A stretch of DNA of 64,000 nt from Chitinibacter sp. FCG-7 (lineage in GTDB: Bacteria; Pseudomonadota; Gammaproteobacteria; Burkholderiales; Chitinibacteraceae), in NCBI RefSeq assembly GCF_040047665.1, contig NZ_CP157355.1, positions 3,519,668 through 3,583,667 on the forward strand, given 5' to 3'. Position numbers and translations under genes: made by a program. Shown here in pieces: positions 8,167-17,191 of this stretch. How positions within the stretch are numbered: position 1 is the stretch's first letter; every line of letters starts with the position of its first letter. The notes under the pieces are model-generated. The model did not search any database. It saw only the letters and a program-made list of their open reading frames with translations, and was not told the origin of the DNA.

Positions 8167-8820
8167 TTAGCTGATTCCGCTGAGCAAAGGAACAAAGTTA
8201 ACCTTCTCTAGCCGGCTTTCAAGAAAATCCTCGCCGCGCCGCTCGATCATGCGCAGCTCCTGCTCTTGCGAGCCCACCGGAAAAATTAGCCGCCCGCCGT
8301 TGGAGAGCTGGCTAATCAGGTTTTCCGGCACAATGGGCGCTGCAGCCGTGATCAGGATAACGTCAAACGGAGCTAGATCGGGCAGCCCCTGGCTGCCATC
8401 GGCATGGCGCAGGCGCGCATTGTGAACGCCGAGGCGGCTAAGCCTCTCGCGCGTATTGCGCACCAGCCCGCCAATTCGCTCGATCGTGTGTACCGTTTTA
8501 AATAACTTGCTCAGTACCGTGGTCTGGTAGCCGCAGCCGGTGCCGATTTCCAGCACGTTTTTGCGCTCGGGTACGGCGACAGCCAGCTCGGTCATGCGGG
8601 CCACAATATAAGGCTGCGAAATGGTCTGGCCAAAGCCGATGGGAAGCGAAGTGTCGTCGTAAGCCTTGTGCGATAAGGCTTCGTCAATAAACTCATGGCG
8701 TGGCACCTGGGCTATCACCGCCAGCACCTGCTCGTTGCTGATGCCTTGCGCGCGCAGGCGCTCAACCAGGCGGGTGCGGGTTCGGGCTGAGGTCATGCCG
8801 GTGCCACTGCTGATCATCAT
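8167..8820 (-). CDS. pcm: Protein-L-isoaspartate O-methyltransferase
   Basis: Methylates L-isoaspartyl residues of damaged proteins with SAM so that they can revert to aspartate. The 217-residue protein has the family motifs [11 protein letters not shown], the substrate-binding [15 protein letters not shown], the SAM site [12 protein letters not shown] and the post-motif [11 protein letters not shown]. Its start overlaps the surE stop by four bases (ATGA), indicating translational coupling. A second ATG nearby ([10 protein letters not shown]) could be the true start. Confidence 0.95.
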   Translation of the reverse strand: MMISSGTGMTSARTRTRLVERLRAQGISNEQVLAVIAQVPRHEFIDEALSHKAYDDTSLPIGFGQTISQPYIVARMTELAVAVPERKNVLEIGTGCGYQTTVLSKLFKTVHTIERIGGLVRNTRERLSRLGVHNARLRHADGSQGLPDLAPFDVILITAAAPIVPENLISQLSNGGRLIFPVGSQEQELRMIERRGEDFLESRLEKVNFVPLLSGIS

Positions 8821-9560
8821 GTCGCCATCCAGCGATTGATCATGTCCAGCTGCGGATAGGCAGTCAGATCAACCGATAGCGGGGTAATTGACACATAGCC
8901 CTGCTCAACGGCAGCAAAGTCGGTGCCATCGCTCGCATCGGCAATATCGCCAATCGGTCCCACCCACCAGATGGTATCGCCGCGCGGATTGGCGCTACGG
9001 ATGACCGAGGCCGATTTGTGGCGACGCCCAAGGCGGGTAATCTGTGTGCCCTTGAGTGATTCATAAGGCAGATCGGGAACGTTCACATTAAGCAGTACGG
9101 GCTGATCAAGCGGCGTTTTCTTAAAGCGCTGCACCAGCTCGCGGGCCACGCGGGCTGCCGTTTCAAAATGTACCGGATTGCGTGAAGCCAGCGAAATGGC
9201 AATCGACGGAATGCCGAGCAGATAGCCCTCGGTCGCCGCGGCCACTGTGCCGGAATAAATCGTGTCGTCGCCCATATTGGCGCCGTGATTAATCCCCGAA
9301 ACCACCATGTCAGGTGGCGAGCTCATCAGGCCAGTGGCGGCCAGATGCACGCAGTCGGTCGGCGTGCCATTGACGTAATGAAAACCCGATGGCGATGTTC
9401 TGACCTGCAGAGGCCTATCCAGCGTTAGCGAATTGCTGGCGCCGCTGCGGTCGCGCTCGGGCGCGCACACCAGCGCCTCGCCTTCGTCGCCCAGCGCCAT
9501 GGCCAGCGCGGCAATGCCGGGGGCGAAATAACCATCATCATTACTAATCAAAAAGCGCAT
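8817..9560 (-). CDS. surE: 5'/3'-nucleotidase SurE
   Basis: Metal-dependent survival-protein nucleotidase/exopolyphosphatase, 247 residues. The N-terminal metal site [12 protein letters not shown] and the downstream [12 protein letters not shown] and [22 protein letters not shown] motifs are intact. The ATG at 9560 has GGAGA six bases upstream and gives the usual [11 protein letters not shown] start; an upstream ATG would add seven residues. It is first in a surE-pcm-nlpD-rpoS cluster conserved across proteobacteria. Confidence 0.96.
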   Translation of the reverse strand: MRFLISNDDGYFAPGIAALAMALGDEGEALVCAPERDRSGASNSLTLDRPLQVRTSPSGFHYVNGTPTDCVHLAATGLMSSPPDMVVSGINHGANMGDDTIYSGTVAAATEGYLLGIPSIAISLASRNPVHFETAARVARELVQRFKKTPLDQPVLLNVNVPDLPYESLKGTQITRLGRRHKSASVIRSANPRGDTIWWVGPIGDIADASDGTDFAAVEQGYVSITPLSVDLTAYPQLDMINRWMAT

Positions 9561-9616
9561 TGTTTTCTCCGATCTGCTCATTCTAACTTGAAGTGCAGGC
9601 GCGGCAAATATGCATC

Positions 9617-10501
9617 TTAACTACGTTGTACGCGCGTAGCACCGGCCCAGATTCCAGCCACTGCAATCAGCAACATCCCCAGTATCGCCAGTGGTGAAAT
9701 CCGCTCTTGCCAGAGCAAAAACGAGAATAAGGTCGAGAACAACACGGTGAGATAAGCCAGGCTAACCACCACCAGCGAGCGCCCTTTGCGGTAAGCGCGG
9801 GTCATGCACAGCTGCGCCAGTGTGGCGGCCACCCCCATGCCAAGCACAATCAGCCACTCGCCCACACTGGGGCGATGCAGGGCGGGCGTCTGCAGCAGCA
9901 TCCACGCGCCCGCCCCCAGTGTGGAGACTAGCGAGAAATAAAACACGGTCCGCCATTCCGGCTCGCCCGCCTTGCCCAGCTCGCTGACATTCAGATAAGC
10001 CACGCTGGCCAGCATGCCCGAGCCCAGCCCCAGAATGCCCGCCAGCCACTGGTCGCCATTCAAGGTTGGGCGCAGCAAAAACAGCACCCCGACAAAGCCG
10101 AGCAACACACTCAGAATCTGGCTACTTTGCGGCCATTGCCGCTGCCGCATGGTGACCAAGAGCACAAAGAAAATCGGCGAGGTGTAGTTGAGCGTCACTG
10201 CGGTAGCCAAGGGCAAATGGCCGATGGCGTAAAAATACAGCATCAGCGCAACAAAGCCCGACACACTGCGGCTTAGATGTAGCTTGAGGCTGTCTGCACC
10301 TACGCGCAGCGATTTGCCTTGCGGTAACACAATCAGCGCAATGCCGATCAGCCCTGCCGCACAACGATAAAAGACCAGCTCGGCCGTTGAAAACGTCGCG
10401 CTCCCGAGCTTGACAAAGACGCCCATGACGGCAAAAGCCAGCCCGGCCAACACCATCCAGAATGGCCCGGACTGGCTGGCTTTCAGAAAATATGTTTTCA
10501 T
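9617..10501 (-). CDS. DMT-family transporter (two EamA domains)
   Basis: An integral membrane protein of 294 residues with about ten hydrophobic segments arranged as two EamA repeats (roughly residues 13-140 and 150-288). Visible helices include [48 protein letters not shown] and [18 protein letters not shown]. Such proteins export or import small metabolites, but the substrate cannot be read from sequence. It runs in the same direction as surE with a gap of about 57 bases and may be co-transcribed with it. Confidence 0.85.
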   Translation of the reverse strand: MKTYFLKASQSGPFWMVLAGLAFAVMGVFVKLGSATFSTAELVFYRCAAGLIGIALIVLPQGKSLRVGADSLKLHLSRSVSGFVALMLYFYAIGHLPLATAVTLNYTSPIFFVLLVTMRQRQWPQSSQILSVLLGFVGVLFLLRPTLNGDQWLAGILGLGSGMLASVAYLNVSELGKAGEPEWRTVFYFSLVSTLGAGAWMLLQTPALHRPSVGEWLIVLGMGVAATLAQLCMTRAYRKGRSLVVVSLAYLTVLFSTLFSFLLWQERISPLAILGMLLIAVAGIWAGATRVQRS

Positions 10502-10514
10502 TAATACTCGTAGC

Positions 10515-10563
10515 AGGTATTGCCTTGAAGATCTTTTATATCATTCTCTTCGTGGCAATACCC
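10515..10563. repeat. 49-bp RGGTAT-N37-ATACCC element, copy 3
   Basis: Arms AGGTATTGCC and GGCAATACCC are complementary over nine of ten positions. The copy sits between the start of the DMT transporter gene and the terminator of the Rieske oxygenase gene, both on the reverse strand. Confidence 0.85.
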
Positions 10564-10566
10564 TTA

Positions 10567-10590
10567 ATAAAAAAGGCGGCCTTGGCCGCC
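10567..10590 (-). terminator. Terminator after the Rieske oxygenase gene
   Basis: On the reverse strand GGCGGCC-AA-GGCCGCC is followed by TTTTTTATTAA, a strong hairpin plus U-run 16 bases after the stop at 10607. It abuts the 49-bp element. Confidence 0.9.
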
Positions 10591-10606
10591 TATGGTGCTG
10601 CGCTAA

Positions 10607-11740
10607 TTATTTCTCCAGCTCGCTGATGGCCTCGCCCAGCTCGCGGCGCAGGAACTGGTGGAAATGCCGCATGCCGTCTTCCATCGGGCTTTGGTACGGC
10701 CCGACTTCATTGCGCCCGGCTTTAAAAAGTGCCGTGCGCCCTGCTTCCATCCGGTTGATGATTTCCACGTCCTCAACCGCCGTTTCGGCATACGCAGCCT
10801 GCTCGGCGGCGACAAACTCGGGCTCGAAATAGGCAATGTCCTCGGGGTAATAAAACTCGACGACGTTTTTATAGCTGCGCGGCCCGGTTGGAATAATGGT
10901 CGAGATCACCAGCGTATGCGGATACCACTCGACGGTGATGTTCGGGTAATACGTCAGCCAGATCGCGCCATGCTTGGGCAATTTGCCTTGTTCATAGCGT
11001 TTAACCTGATTGGCCCACTCTTCGTAGGTTTTTGAGCCAGGGCGCGCCAGCGCATTGTGCACGCCAACGGTTTGCACCGAGTACCAGTCGCCAAATTCCC
11101 AGTTAAGCTCGTTGCACTCGACGAATTTACCCAGCCCCGGGTGAAACGGCACCACGTGATAGTCTTCGAGGTAAACCTCGATAAACGTTTTCCAGTTACC
11201 TTGGTATTCATCCACTTGAACGCTGTGCAGGACGTATTTGGAAAAATCGAGGTCTTTTTTGACGCCCAGATTTTTCAAATCGCCTTCGATATCGCGGCCA
11301 TTGTCTTCAAACAACAAGCCGTTCCAGTTGACGAGTTCGGTTTGCGGCAAATGCAGGCAAGGGTTGACCGGAAAATGCGGCGCGCCCATCAGTTGGCCGT
11401 GCTGATCATAAGTCCAGCGATGCAGCGGGCACACCGTATGCGTGTTATTGCCACGGCCGCTGAGCATGCTGGCTTGACGATGACGGCAGATATTGGAGAA
11501 AACCTTGACGCCCTGATCGGTACGTTTGAGATAGCGCGCACCATTGTCAAGCTCAAGAACGTGATAATCGCCCTGATTGGGCACCATCAGCTCATGGCCG
11601 ATATAGCGCGGACCTTTGGCAAACAGTTGCTCAAGCTCAAGTTGATACAGTTTTTCATCAAAATAAGCCGCAACAGGTAGCGGTGTCTTTAAATCCAGCG
11701 ATGCCTTGATCGCAGCGGTCGCTGTAGCCAGATTGGACAT
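10607..11740 (-). CDS. Rieske non-heme iron oxygenase, alpha-subunit type
   Basis: A 377-residue ring-hydroxylating-type oxygenase. The Rieske [2Fe-2S] ligands are CRH at about residues 86-88 and CPLHRW about 16 residues later. The C-terminal catalytic domain carries the mononuclear iron ligands in EVYLEDYHVVPFHPGL. The family hydroxylates or demethylates aromatic rings or quaternary amines using electrons from a reductase. No reductase or ferredoxin partner gene is adjacent, so the substrate is unknown; the terminator downstream and a 200-bp gap upstream suggest a single-gene unit. Confidence 0.88.
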   Translation of the reverse strand: MSNLATATAAIKASLDLKTPLPVAAYFDEKLYQLELEQLFAKGPRYIGHELMVPNQGDYHVLELDNGARYLKRTDQGVKVFSNICRHRQASMLSGRGNNTHTVCPLHRWTYDQHGQLMGAPHFPVNPCLHLPQTELVNWNGLLFEDNGRDIEGDLKNLGVKKDLDFSKYVLHSVQVDEYQGNWKTFIEVYLEDYHVVPFHPGLGKFVECNELNWEFGDWYSVQTVGVHNALARPGSKTYEEWANQVKRYEQGKLPKHGAIWLTYYPNITVEWYPHTLVISTIIPTGPRSYKNVVEFYYPEDIAYFEPEFVAAEQAAYAETAVEDVEIINRMEAGRTALFKAGRNEVGPYQSPMEDGMRHFHQFLRRELGEAISELEK

Positions 11741-11884
11741 AATCCAATACCCCCTGGGCTAGAAGGTCTTGCCACTTTGCACGTAAAAAAACCACGCAAC
11801 GATGGGTGGGCAAGCCATCAAAACTAAAATTGCCAGCCCAAGGGCTGACCCGAAAAAGCCGCACATTATTGCAGAGCGGTCTCT

Positions 11885-11918
11885 TTTAGGCAATATTTGG
11901 CCTAAAAAGCCAATATTT
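11885..11918. promoter_or_regulatory. Nested palindromes upstream of the Rieske oxygenase gene
   Basis: Two overlapping inverted repeats: TTTTAGG...CCTAAAA (11884-11907) and AATATTTGGC...GCCAATATT (11892-11916). They lie in the 215-bp gap between the start of the Rieske gene (11740) and the end of the HExxH gene (11956), the only other feature I see there. They could be an operator or, read on the plus strand, a hairpin followed by TTTTT. Confidence 0.35.
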
Positions 11919-11955
11919 TTAATGGCTTAGAATAAATAAAAGCCCACCGAAACGC

Positions 11956-12723
11956 TCAGTTTACCCAGCCTATCGCCTTGGCTGTTTCCGCCCCCATCAG
12001 CACATCGCGCAATGATTTGGGCATTTCCGCCTTGCTTTCGTCCAGCGGAATCCGCCCCGCCATGATTTCTGCCAGCCTTTGCGGAAAGCGCGGCTCTAGA
12101 TCCGGCTCGGCAAAGCCTTGCGGAAACAGCGGCTGATTATTGGCCGGATCATAATGATCATTTGCGCCGTAAATATGTAGCAATTCGTGCGTGACCACCA
12201 CCTGATTGCTGCCGTGCATTTTCTCGCTGGCAAACAGATGCGCCAAACCAAGCCGCGCTTTGGCAATGCCCACCGAGTGCGGCAATGCCACGCCATTTTC
12301 GGCCGGGTGATACAGCATATAAATCCGCGCATCGGGTTTGACACGGCTGTTCGGCGTATGTCGCCACGCCCACCAACGCAGTTGCAAGCTCCAGAGCATG
12401 ATATTGAACATTGAGCCGCCCGCAGCGAGTTGCGGCGGCGCTACCTTGATCGGCTCGCCCCAGAATACGCGCACTGGGCTGCCGAGTTTCAGTCCATAGC
12501 TTTCGCCCTCACGCTTGAAAAACTGCTCGATGTCTTGCCATTGCTCGGTATTTTGGGTCTTGATGTATTGCATGGTATCTTCATCCAGGCCAGCAAAAAC
12601 GGGGTGTAGATAGATATACTGGCTGCTTTCCCAAGCTTGCGCTTTATTCTCGGTGCGCATGGCGTCCAGCGCCACCCAGGCCAGAATCAGCACCAAAACC
12701 AGAATACGAATTTTCTTGAACAT
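11956..12723 (-). CDS. Membrane-anchored putative zinc metallopeptidase
   Basis: A 255-residue protein that I do not recognise as a named family. Residues 1-25 form a hydrophobic anchor or signal (IRILVLVLILAWVALDA). A central LGLAHLFASEKMHGSNQVVV precedes VTHELLHIYGANDHYD near residue 180, an HExxH zinc motif followed by further His and Asp residues. The bulk would be periplasmic. I chose the ATG at 12723; an upstream TTG would add seven residues. It lies downstream of the fumarase gene but a terminator separates them. A degenerate 49-bp element match (12573-12621) lies inside it. Confidence 0.7.
   Translation of the reverse strand: MFKKIRILVLVLILAWVALDAMRTENKAQAWESSQYIYLHPVFAGLDEDTMQYIKTQNTEQWQDIEQFFKREGESYGLKLGSPVRVFWGEPIKVAPPQLAAGGSMFNIMLWSLQLRWWAWRHTPNSRVKPDARIYMLYHPAENGVALPHSVGIAKARLGLAHLFASEKMHGSNQVVVTHELLHIYGANDHYDPANNQPLFPQGFAEPDLEPRFPQRLAEIMAGRIPLDESKAEMPKSLRDVLMGAETAKAIGWVN
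12573..12621. repeat. Degenerate 49-bp element match (GGTATCTTCATC subfamily)
   Basis: TGGTAT at 12573 and ATACTG ending at 12621 keep the 49-base spacing. The first bases GGTATCTTCATC are identical to those at 32771 and 47378, and similarity with the 32771 site continues through CCAGCAAAAA. It is inside the coding sequence of the HExxH protein. Weak on its own. Confidence 0.3.
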
Positions 12724-12743
12724 AAAAAGCCGTAAAGATGACA

Positions 12744-12772
12744 ATAAAAAAGCCCAACATATTGTTGGGCTT
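12744..12772 (-). terminator. Terminator after fumarase
   Basis: Reverse-strand stem AAGCCCAACA/TGTTGGGCTT with a short loop followed by TTTTTTATTG, nine bases after the fumarase stop. Confidence 0.9.
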
Positions 12773-12780
12773 GAGCCTGC

Positions 12781-14301
12781 TTAAATGCTGGAAACCGGAA
12801 TCTTGCCGATTTTGGCCTGCCACTCTTTCGGCGCAGTCGCGTGCACCGATGTGCCATTCGAATCCACCGCCACCGTCACCGGCATATCAACGACGTCGAA
12901 TTCGTAAATGCCTTCCATGCCCAGATCTTCAAAACCCACCACGCGGCTGGCTTTGATTGCTTTGGACACCAGATAAGCAGCGCCGCCGACAGCCATCAGA
13001 TACACTGACTGATGTTTCTTGATTGCATCCAGACCCGCCGGGCCGCGCTCGGCTTTGCCGATCATGCCGAGCAAGCCAGTCTCAGCCAGTACTTGCTCGG
13101 TAAACTTGTCCATCCGCGTCGCGGTCGTCGGGCCAGCAGGTCCGATCACTTCGTCGCGTACCGCATCAACGGGGCCAACGTAATAAATAAAGCGGCCAGC
13201 AAAATCAACCGGCAGTTTTTCACCTTTATTGAGCATTTCCACCATGCGCTTGTGCGCTGCGTCGCGGCCGGTCAGCATTTTACCGTTCAATAGCAGCGTT
13301 TGACCCGGTTTCCACGTTGCCACGTCTTCGCGCGTGACGGTATTGAGATCAACACGCAGCGATGATTCCGACGCGTGCCAGTGCACATCCGGCCAGTCTT
13401 CCAGTTTGGGTACTTCGAGTTCAGCAGGGCCTGAGCCGTCGAGCGTGAAATGCACGTGACGTGTAGCCGCGCAATTTGGAATCATCGCCACTGGTAAGCT
13501 GGCGGCGTGCGTTGGGTAATCTTTGATTTTGACATCGAGTACCGTCGCCAAACCACCCAGGCCTTGCGCGCCGATGCCGAGCGCGTTCACTTTTTCGTAC
13601 AGCTCGATACGCAGCTCTTCCACGCGGTTTTGCGGGCCGCGGGCGATCAGATCATGAATGTCGATTTCTTCCATCAACGCTTCTTTGGCCATCACCATCG
13701 CTTTTTCAGCCGTGCCGCCGATGCCGATGCCGAGCATGCCTGGCGGACACCAGCCCGCGCCCATCAATGGCACCGTCTTGAGCACCCAATCAACGATGGA
13801 ATCCGATGGATTGAGCATGACAAATTTCGATTTGTTTTCCGAGCCGCCGCCTTTGGCCGCGATGTCGATATCGACTGTACAGCCCGGAACGATTTCGTAA
13901 TGGATCACGGCTGGCGTATTGTCCTTGGTGTTTTTGCGCAAGCCAGCCGGGTCGAGCAGAATAGACGCGCGCAGCTTGTTATCCGGGTGCAGATAAGCGC
14001 GGCGCACGCCTTCGTTAATCATGTCGGTGACCGACATCGTTGCGCCTTCCCATTGCACGTCCATGCCGACGCGAACAAACACCGTCACAATGCCGGTGTC
14101 CTGGCAAATCGGGCGGTGGCCTTCGGCGCACATGCGGCTATTGGTCAGAATCTGCGCAATCGCATCTTTCGCTGCCGGGCTTTCTTCCAGCTCGTAGGCG
14201 CGGCCCAAGGCCTGAATGTAATCTTTGGGGTGGTAATAGCTGATGTATTGCAGGCTATCTGCGATACTGGCGATCAGATCGTCTTGGCGAATCTTGCTCA
14301 T
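12781..14301 (-). CDS. fumA: Class I fumarate hydratase
   Basis: Iron-sulfur fumarase converting fumarate to L-malate in the TCA cycle, 506 residues. The [4Fe-4S] ligands are visible as Cys in RPICQDTGIV (about residue 105), GWCPPGMLGIGIGG (about 224) and MIPNCAATRH (about 320). The C-terminal domain contains GPAGPTTATRMDKF and the usual ending with PKEWQAKIGKIP. The ATG at 14301 has GGAG upstream and gives MSKIRQDDLIASIADSL. The class I fumarase is oxygen-sensitive; no class II copy is in the window. The plus-strand frames across it are shadows. Confidence 0.94.
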   Translation of the reverse strand: MSKIRQDDLIASIADSLQYISYYHPKDYIQALGRAYELEESPAAKDAIAQILTNSRMCAEGHRPICQDTGIVTVFVRVGMDVQWEGATMSVTDMINEGVRRAYLHPDNKLRASILLDPAGLRKNTKDNTPAVIHYEIVPGCTVDIDIAAKGGGSENKSKFVMLNPSDSIVDWVLKTVPLMGAGWCPPGMLGIGIGGTAEKAMVMAKEALMEEIDIHDLIARGPQNRVEELRIELYEKVNALGIGAQGLGGLATVLDVKIKDYPTHAASLPVAMIPNCAATRHVHFTLDGSGPAELEVPKLEDWPDVHWHASESSLRVDLNTVTREDVATWKPGQTLLLNGKMLTGRDAAHKRMVEMLNKGEKLPVDFAGRFIYYVGPVDAVRDEVIGPAGPTTATRMDKFTEQVLAETGLLGMIGKAERGPAGLDAIKKHQSVYLMAVGGAAYLVSKAIKASRVVGFEDLGMEGIYEFDVVDMPVTVAVDSNGTSVHATAPKEWQAKIGKIPVSSI

Positions 14302-14459
14302 CGTGTTGGCTCCATCGGTGTAGTGGCGCGATTGTAGCAACAAGCGCGCGCAATCAACAGCGCCAATCGCGGCAAAATCGCGCAGGCGAAGGCCAAAGCG
14401 AATACGCCCTGCTTCGCCTTGCAGCCATTTTTATCACTTACCCGCTACAGGTTTCGGAT

Positions 14460-15278
14460 ATGCCCGTCAACCCGCTTCTGATTGCCAACTACCTGCGCAG
14501 CCAGCCCCAGTTTGATTCGCGCCATCTGCTGCGGCTGATGGTGGATCAGCAGCAAATCGGCTGGCTGGAGCCGCGTATTGCGCAGATTTTGCAGCAATTT
14601 GACGCCCGCTTTGTGATTGCGGCGCAGTCCGTCACGCTGCGGCTGGCGCCAGATGAGCTGCAATCACTGATGAACGCCACCGCGCTGTATTTGCGCGAAC
14701 TAGGCGAAATCCGCGTTTGGCGCGACGAGCTGTATGCGGTGCATCCGCACGCAGAAAGCGGCGAGTTTGGAATAGATACGGCGAGCACGCTGTTTACGCT
14801 GGAGCGTGGCGCGTTTCGCCGCTTTGGCCTGTGTAGCCAGGCGGTGCACATTAATGGCCTGACGGATCGTGCCGGATTGACCCAGATCTGGCTGGGGCAA
14901 CGAGCAGCCAGCAAGGGTATAGACCCCAACTACCTGGATAACTTGGCTGCTGGTGGTATACCCCACAATGAATCACCCGAGCAATGCGTCATTCGCGAGC
15001 TGGCCGAGGAAGCCGGAATCAGCCAGCACATCGCACAGCAAGCGGTTTATATCGAGCAGACCCGCAGCACGCGCAATGAGAACGACGGCACGCACGATGA
15101 GATTCTGTATTGCTACGATCTGCAGCTGCCCACTGATCTCACGCCGCACAACACCGACGGCGAAGTCGCCGCCTTTCATTGCGTCAGCATGGCCGAATGC
15201 GCAGCGCGGCTGCCAGAAATGACCTGGGATGCTGGGCTGGTGACAGCGAGGCTACTGACTCGACTGGTGAGCACATAG
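14460..15278 (+). CDS. NUDIX hydrolase with N-terminal DUF4743 domain
   Basis: A 272-residue protein with an N-terminal DUF4743-like region (residues 1-110) and a NUDIX fold. The segment LDNLAAGGIP and the Nudix box ESPEQCVIRELAEEAGIS, with the metal-binding REL-EEAG core, are intact. Related proteins are often annotated thiamine pyrophosphokinase-like or as hydrolases of oxidised thiamine diphosphate; the substrate here is not certain. It is divergent from fumarase. The last 48 codons have a second, degraded copy at 16896-17050, on the far side of trhP. Confidence 0.85.
   Translation: MPVNPLLIANYLRSQPQFDSRHLLRLMVDQQQIGWLEPRIAQILQQFDARFVIAAQSVTLRLAPDELQSLMNATALYLRELGEIRVWRDELYAVHPHAESGEFGIDTASTLFTLERGAFRRFGLCSQAVHINGLTDRAGLTQIWLGQRAASKGIDPNYLDNLAAGGIPHNESPEQCVIRELAEEAGISQHIAQQAVYIEQTRSTRNENDGTHDEILYCYDLQLPTDLTPHNTDGEVAAFHCVSMAECAARLPEMTWDAGLVTARLLTRLVST
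14915..14963. repeat. 49-bp element match inside the NUDIX gene
   Basis: GGGTATA...TATACCC at exact 49-base spacing. It encodes GIDPNYLDNLAAGGIP, of which LDNLxAGGxP is conserved in the family, so the DNA pattern coincides with conserved protein sequence. Confidence 0.5.
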
Positions 15279-15341
15279 TTTGCCTGCCACACCACTGATA
15301 AAGCATCGCATCTGCCGCGTGTCTGAAGCTCCGGGCAAAAT

Positions 15342-15355
15342 TTGATCTGGATCAA
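15342..15355. promoter_or_regulatory. FNR/Anr-type box upstream of trhP
   Basis: TTGATCTGGATCAA matches the consensus TTGAT-N4-ATCAA at all ten positions. It lies 89 bases (box end to start) upstream of trhP and 64 bases after the NUDIX stop, in the only gap where it could control trhP, implying oxygen-dependent control. Confidence 0.75.
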
Positions 15356-15443
15356 ACTCCGGGATTTTCACCCGGGGCTGGCGGGGTGATGGGCGATAAA
15401 ATCGCGCCCATTACGATTAACCTGCCACCAGAGCCACCCCACG

Positions 15444-16802
15444 ATGTTGAAAGCCCCTGAACTCCTTCTCCCCGCTGGCACGCTAGACCGGATGCGCGCC
15501 GCCTATGATTTTGGCGCCGACGCCGTTTACGCCGGACAGCCGCGCTACAGCCTGCGCGCGCGCAATAATGAATTTGGTCTGGAAGAAATCGCACTTGGCA
15601 TTGATGAAGCCCACGCGCGTGGCAAAAAATTCTTTGTCGCCAGTAATATCCTGCCGCACAACTCAAAAGTAAAAACCTACCTCGCCGACATGGAGCCGGT
15701 GATCGCGATGAAACCCGACGCGCTGATTATGGCCGACCCCGGCTTGGTTATGATGGTGCGCGAACGCTGGCCCGAGCAGGTGATTCACCTGTCGGTACAG
15801 GCCAATACGGTGAACTATGCCGGCGTGAAATTCTGGCAATCGCTGGGTCTGGAGCGCGTTATTCTGTCGCGCGAGTTGAGCCTTGATGAAATCGAAGAAA
15901 TCCGCCAGCTTTGCCCCGATATGGAGCTGGAAGTGTTTGTCCACGGCGCGCTGTGCATCGCCTACTCAGGCCGCTGCCTGCTGTCGGGCTATTTCAACCA
16001 CCGCGACCCGAACCAAGGCACCTGTACCAACGCCTGTCGCTGGGATTACAAAACGCACGACACAGTCGAAGACGATGCGGGTGATGTCCAAGCCAAGGCG
16101 CAAGTGATTCAATTTGATTTCAATAAAGCGATGAGCGAGGGCAACCAGAACTTCGCCGCTTGTGGCGGTGCAGAGCGCCACCCGCTGGCCGACAAAACGT
16201 ATCTGATTGAAGAAGGCAACCGCCCCGGCGAGCTGATGCCGATTATGGAAGACGAGCACGGTACCTACATCATGAACAGCAAAGACCTGCGCGCCGTGCA
16301 GCATATCGAGCGGCTGGTCAAAATGGGCGTCGATTCGCTGAAAATCGAAGGCCGCACCAAATCGCTGTATTACGTGGCGCGCACGGCGCAGGTGTACCGC
16401 CAGGCGATTGACGACGCCGTCGCCGGACGCCCGTTCAACCCCGCCCTGCTCGCCGATCTGGATGGCCTAGCCAACCGCGGCTACACCGACGGCTTCTACC
16501 AGCGCCACTACACGCACGAAGCGCAAAACTACCTCGACGGCCACTCCAAAGCCAAACGCAGCCAGTTTGTCGGCGAAATCATCGCCAACAACGATGGCTG
16601 GGCACGGATTGAAGTGAAAAACAAATTTTCACTCGGCGACACACTGGAAATCATCCACCCCAGCGGCAATATCGAAGTCAAAATCGAGTCTATGCGCGAT
16701 AAAAACGGCAAGGACATCACCGTCGCGCCGGGTAATGGCATACAAGTGCAAATCCCGCTGGCTGCGCAATACGACAAGGCTTTGCTGGCAAGGTTGTTTT
16801 AA
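15444..16802 (+). CDS. trhP: tRNA 5-hydroxyuridine synthesis protein, U32 peptidase family (YegQ/TrhP)
   Basis: A 452-residue protein of the U32 family, matching E. coli YegQ/TrhP (about 453 residues) rather than the shorter UbiU/UbiV. TrhP makes ho5U34 in tRNA using prephenate and an iron-sulfur cluster. It begins APELLLPAGTLDRMRAAYDFGADAVYAG (conserved TIM-barrel start) and carries the U32 signature ELEVFVHGALCIAYSGRC at about residues 160-177 with the cluster cysteines C172, C178 and the following TCTNACRWDY. The C-terminal domain ends with IQVQIPL. A perfect FNR-type box lies upstream and a strong terminator downstream, so it is a one-gene unit. Confidence 0.9.
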   Translation: MLKAPELLLPAGTLDRMRAAYDFGADAVYAGQPRYSLRARNNEFGLEEIALGIDEAHARGKKFFVASNILPHNSKVKTYLADMEPVIAMKPDALIMADPGLVMMVRERWPEQVIHLSVQANTVNYAGVKFWQSLGLERVILSRELSLDEIEEIRQLCPDMELEVFVHGALCIAYSGRCLLSGYFNHRDPNQGTCTNACRWDYKTHDTVEDDAGDVQAKAQVIQFDFNKAMSEGNQNFAACGGAERHPLADKTYLIEEGNRPGELMPIMEDEHGTYIMNSKDLRAVQHIERLVKMGVDSLKIEGRTKSLYYVARTAQVYRQAIDDAVAGRPFNPALLADLDGLANRGYTDGFYQRHYTHEAQNYLDGHSKAKRSQFVGEIIANNDGWARIEVKNKFSLGDTLEIIHPSGNIEVKIESMRDKNGKDITVAPGNGIQVQIPLAAQYDKALLARLF

Positions 16803-16815
16803 CCGTTGATTTAAT

Positions 16816-16845
16816 AAAAAAGGCCATCCGCTTGGATGGCCTTTT
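16816..16845 (+). terminator. Terminator after trhP
   Basis: AAAAGGCCATCC-gctt-GGATGGCCTTTT, a perfect 12-bp stem, 13 bases after the trhP stop. Confidence 0.92.
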
Positions 16846-16895
16846 CAATTTTGGGGTGTTTGGGAATGTTGGGCTGCGCAGGCTTAGCCCAACTT

Positions 16896-17050
16896 ACCGT
16901 GCTGCCCGCCAATGTGACCCCGCACAACACCGACGACGAAGTTGCCGCCTTTTATTGCGTCAGCATCGGCGAATGTACTGCGCGGTTGGCAGGCGTGATC
17001 TGGGATGCGGGGCTGGTGACTGCTCGGCTATTAGCGCGGCTATTAGACCT
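16896..17050 (+). pseudogene. Degraded duplicate of the NUDIX gene 3' end
   Basis: The frame TPHNTDDEVAAFYCVS...WDAGLVTARLLARLL repeats the C-terminus of the NUDIX protein at 15140-15275 (TPHNTDGEVAAFHCVS...WDAGLVTARLLTRLV), about 80 percent identical in DNA by eye. It has no start, no Nudix box and runs past the parent stop. The two copies are direct repeats on either side of trhP, 1.75 kb apart. The 389-bp gap 16803-17191 holds only this remnant and the trhP terminator. Confidence 0.85.
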
Positions 17051-17191
17051 TCTTTTTTTATTGGGTTTGTGTAATATATTTGGCAACTTTATGTCAGAAT
17101 TATTTGGGTAAGGTGTACTGGGTCACCGAGCTAATTTACACTATTCAGCCTCGTCATAGTGGTGATCTCTTCTATTTGAAAGGTGAAAACA

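Noticed and set aside
11747..11752. ATACCC upstream of the Rieske gene
   Set aside because: No matching left end 49 bases away.
13507..14337. Long plus-strand open frame over fumarase (276 codons)
   Set aside because: It is antisense to the intact fumA gene and its composition (many His, Arg, Phe) is that of a shadow frame.
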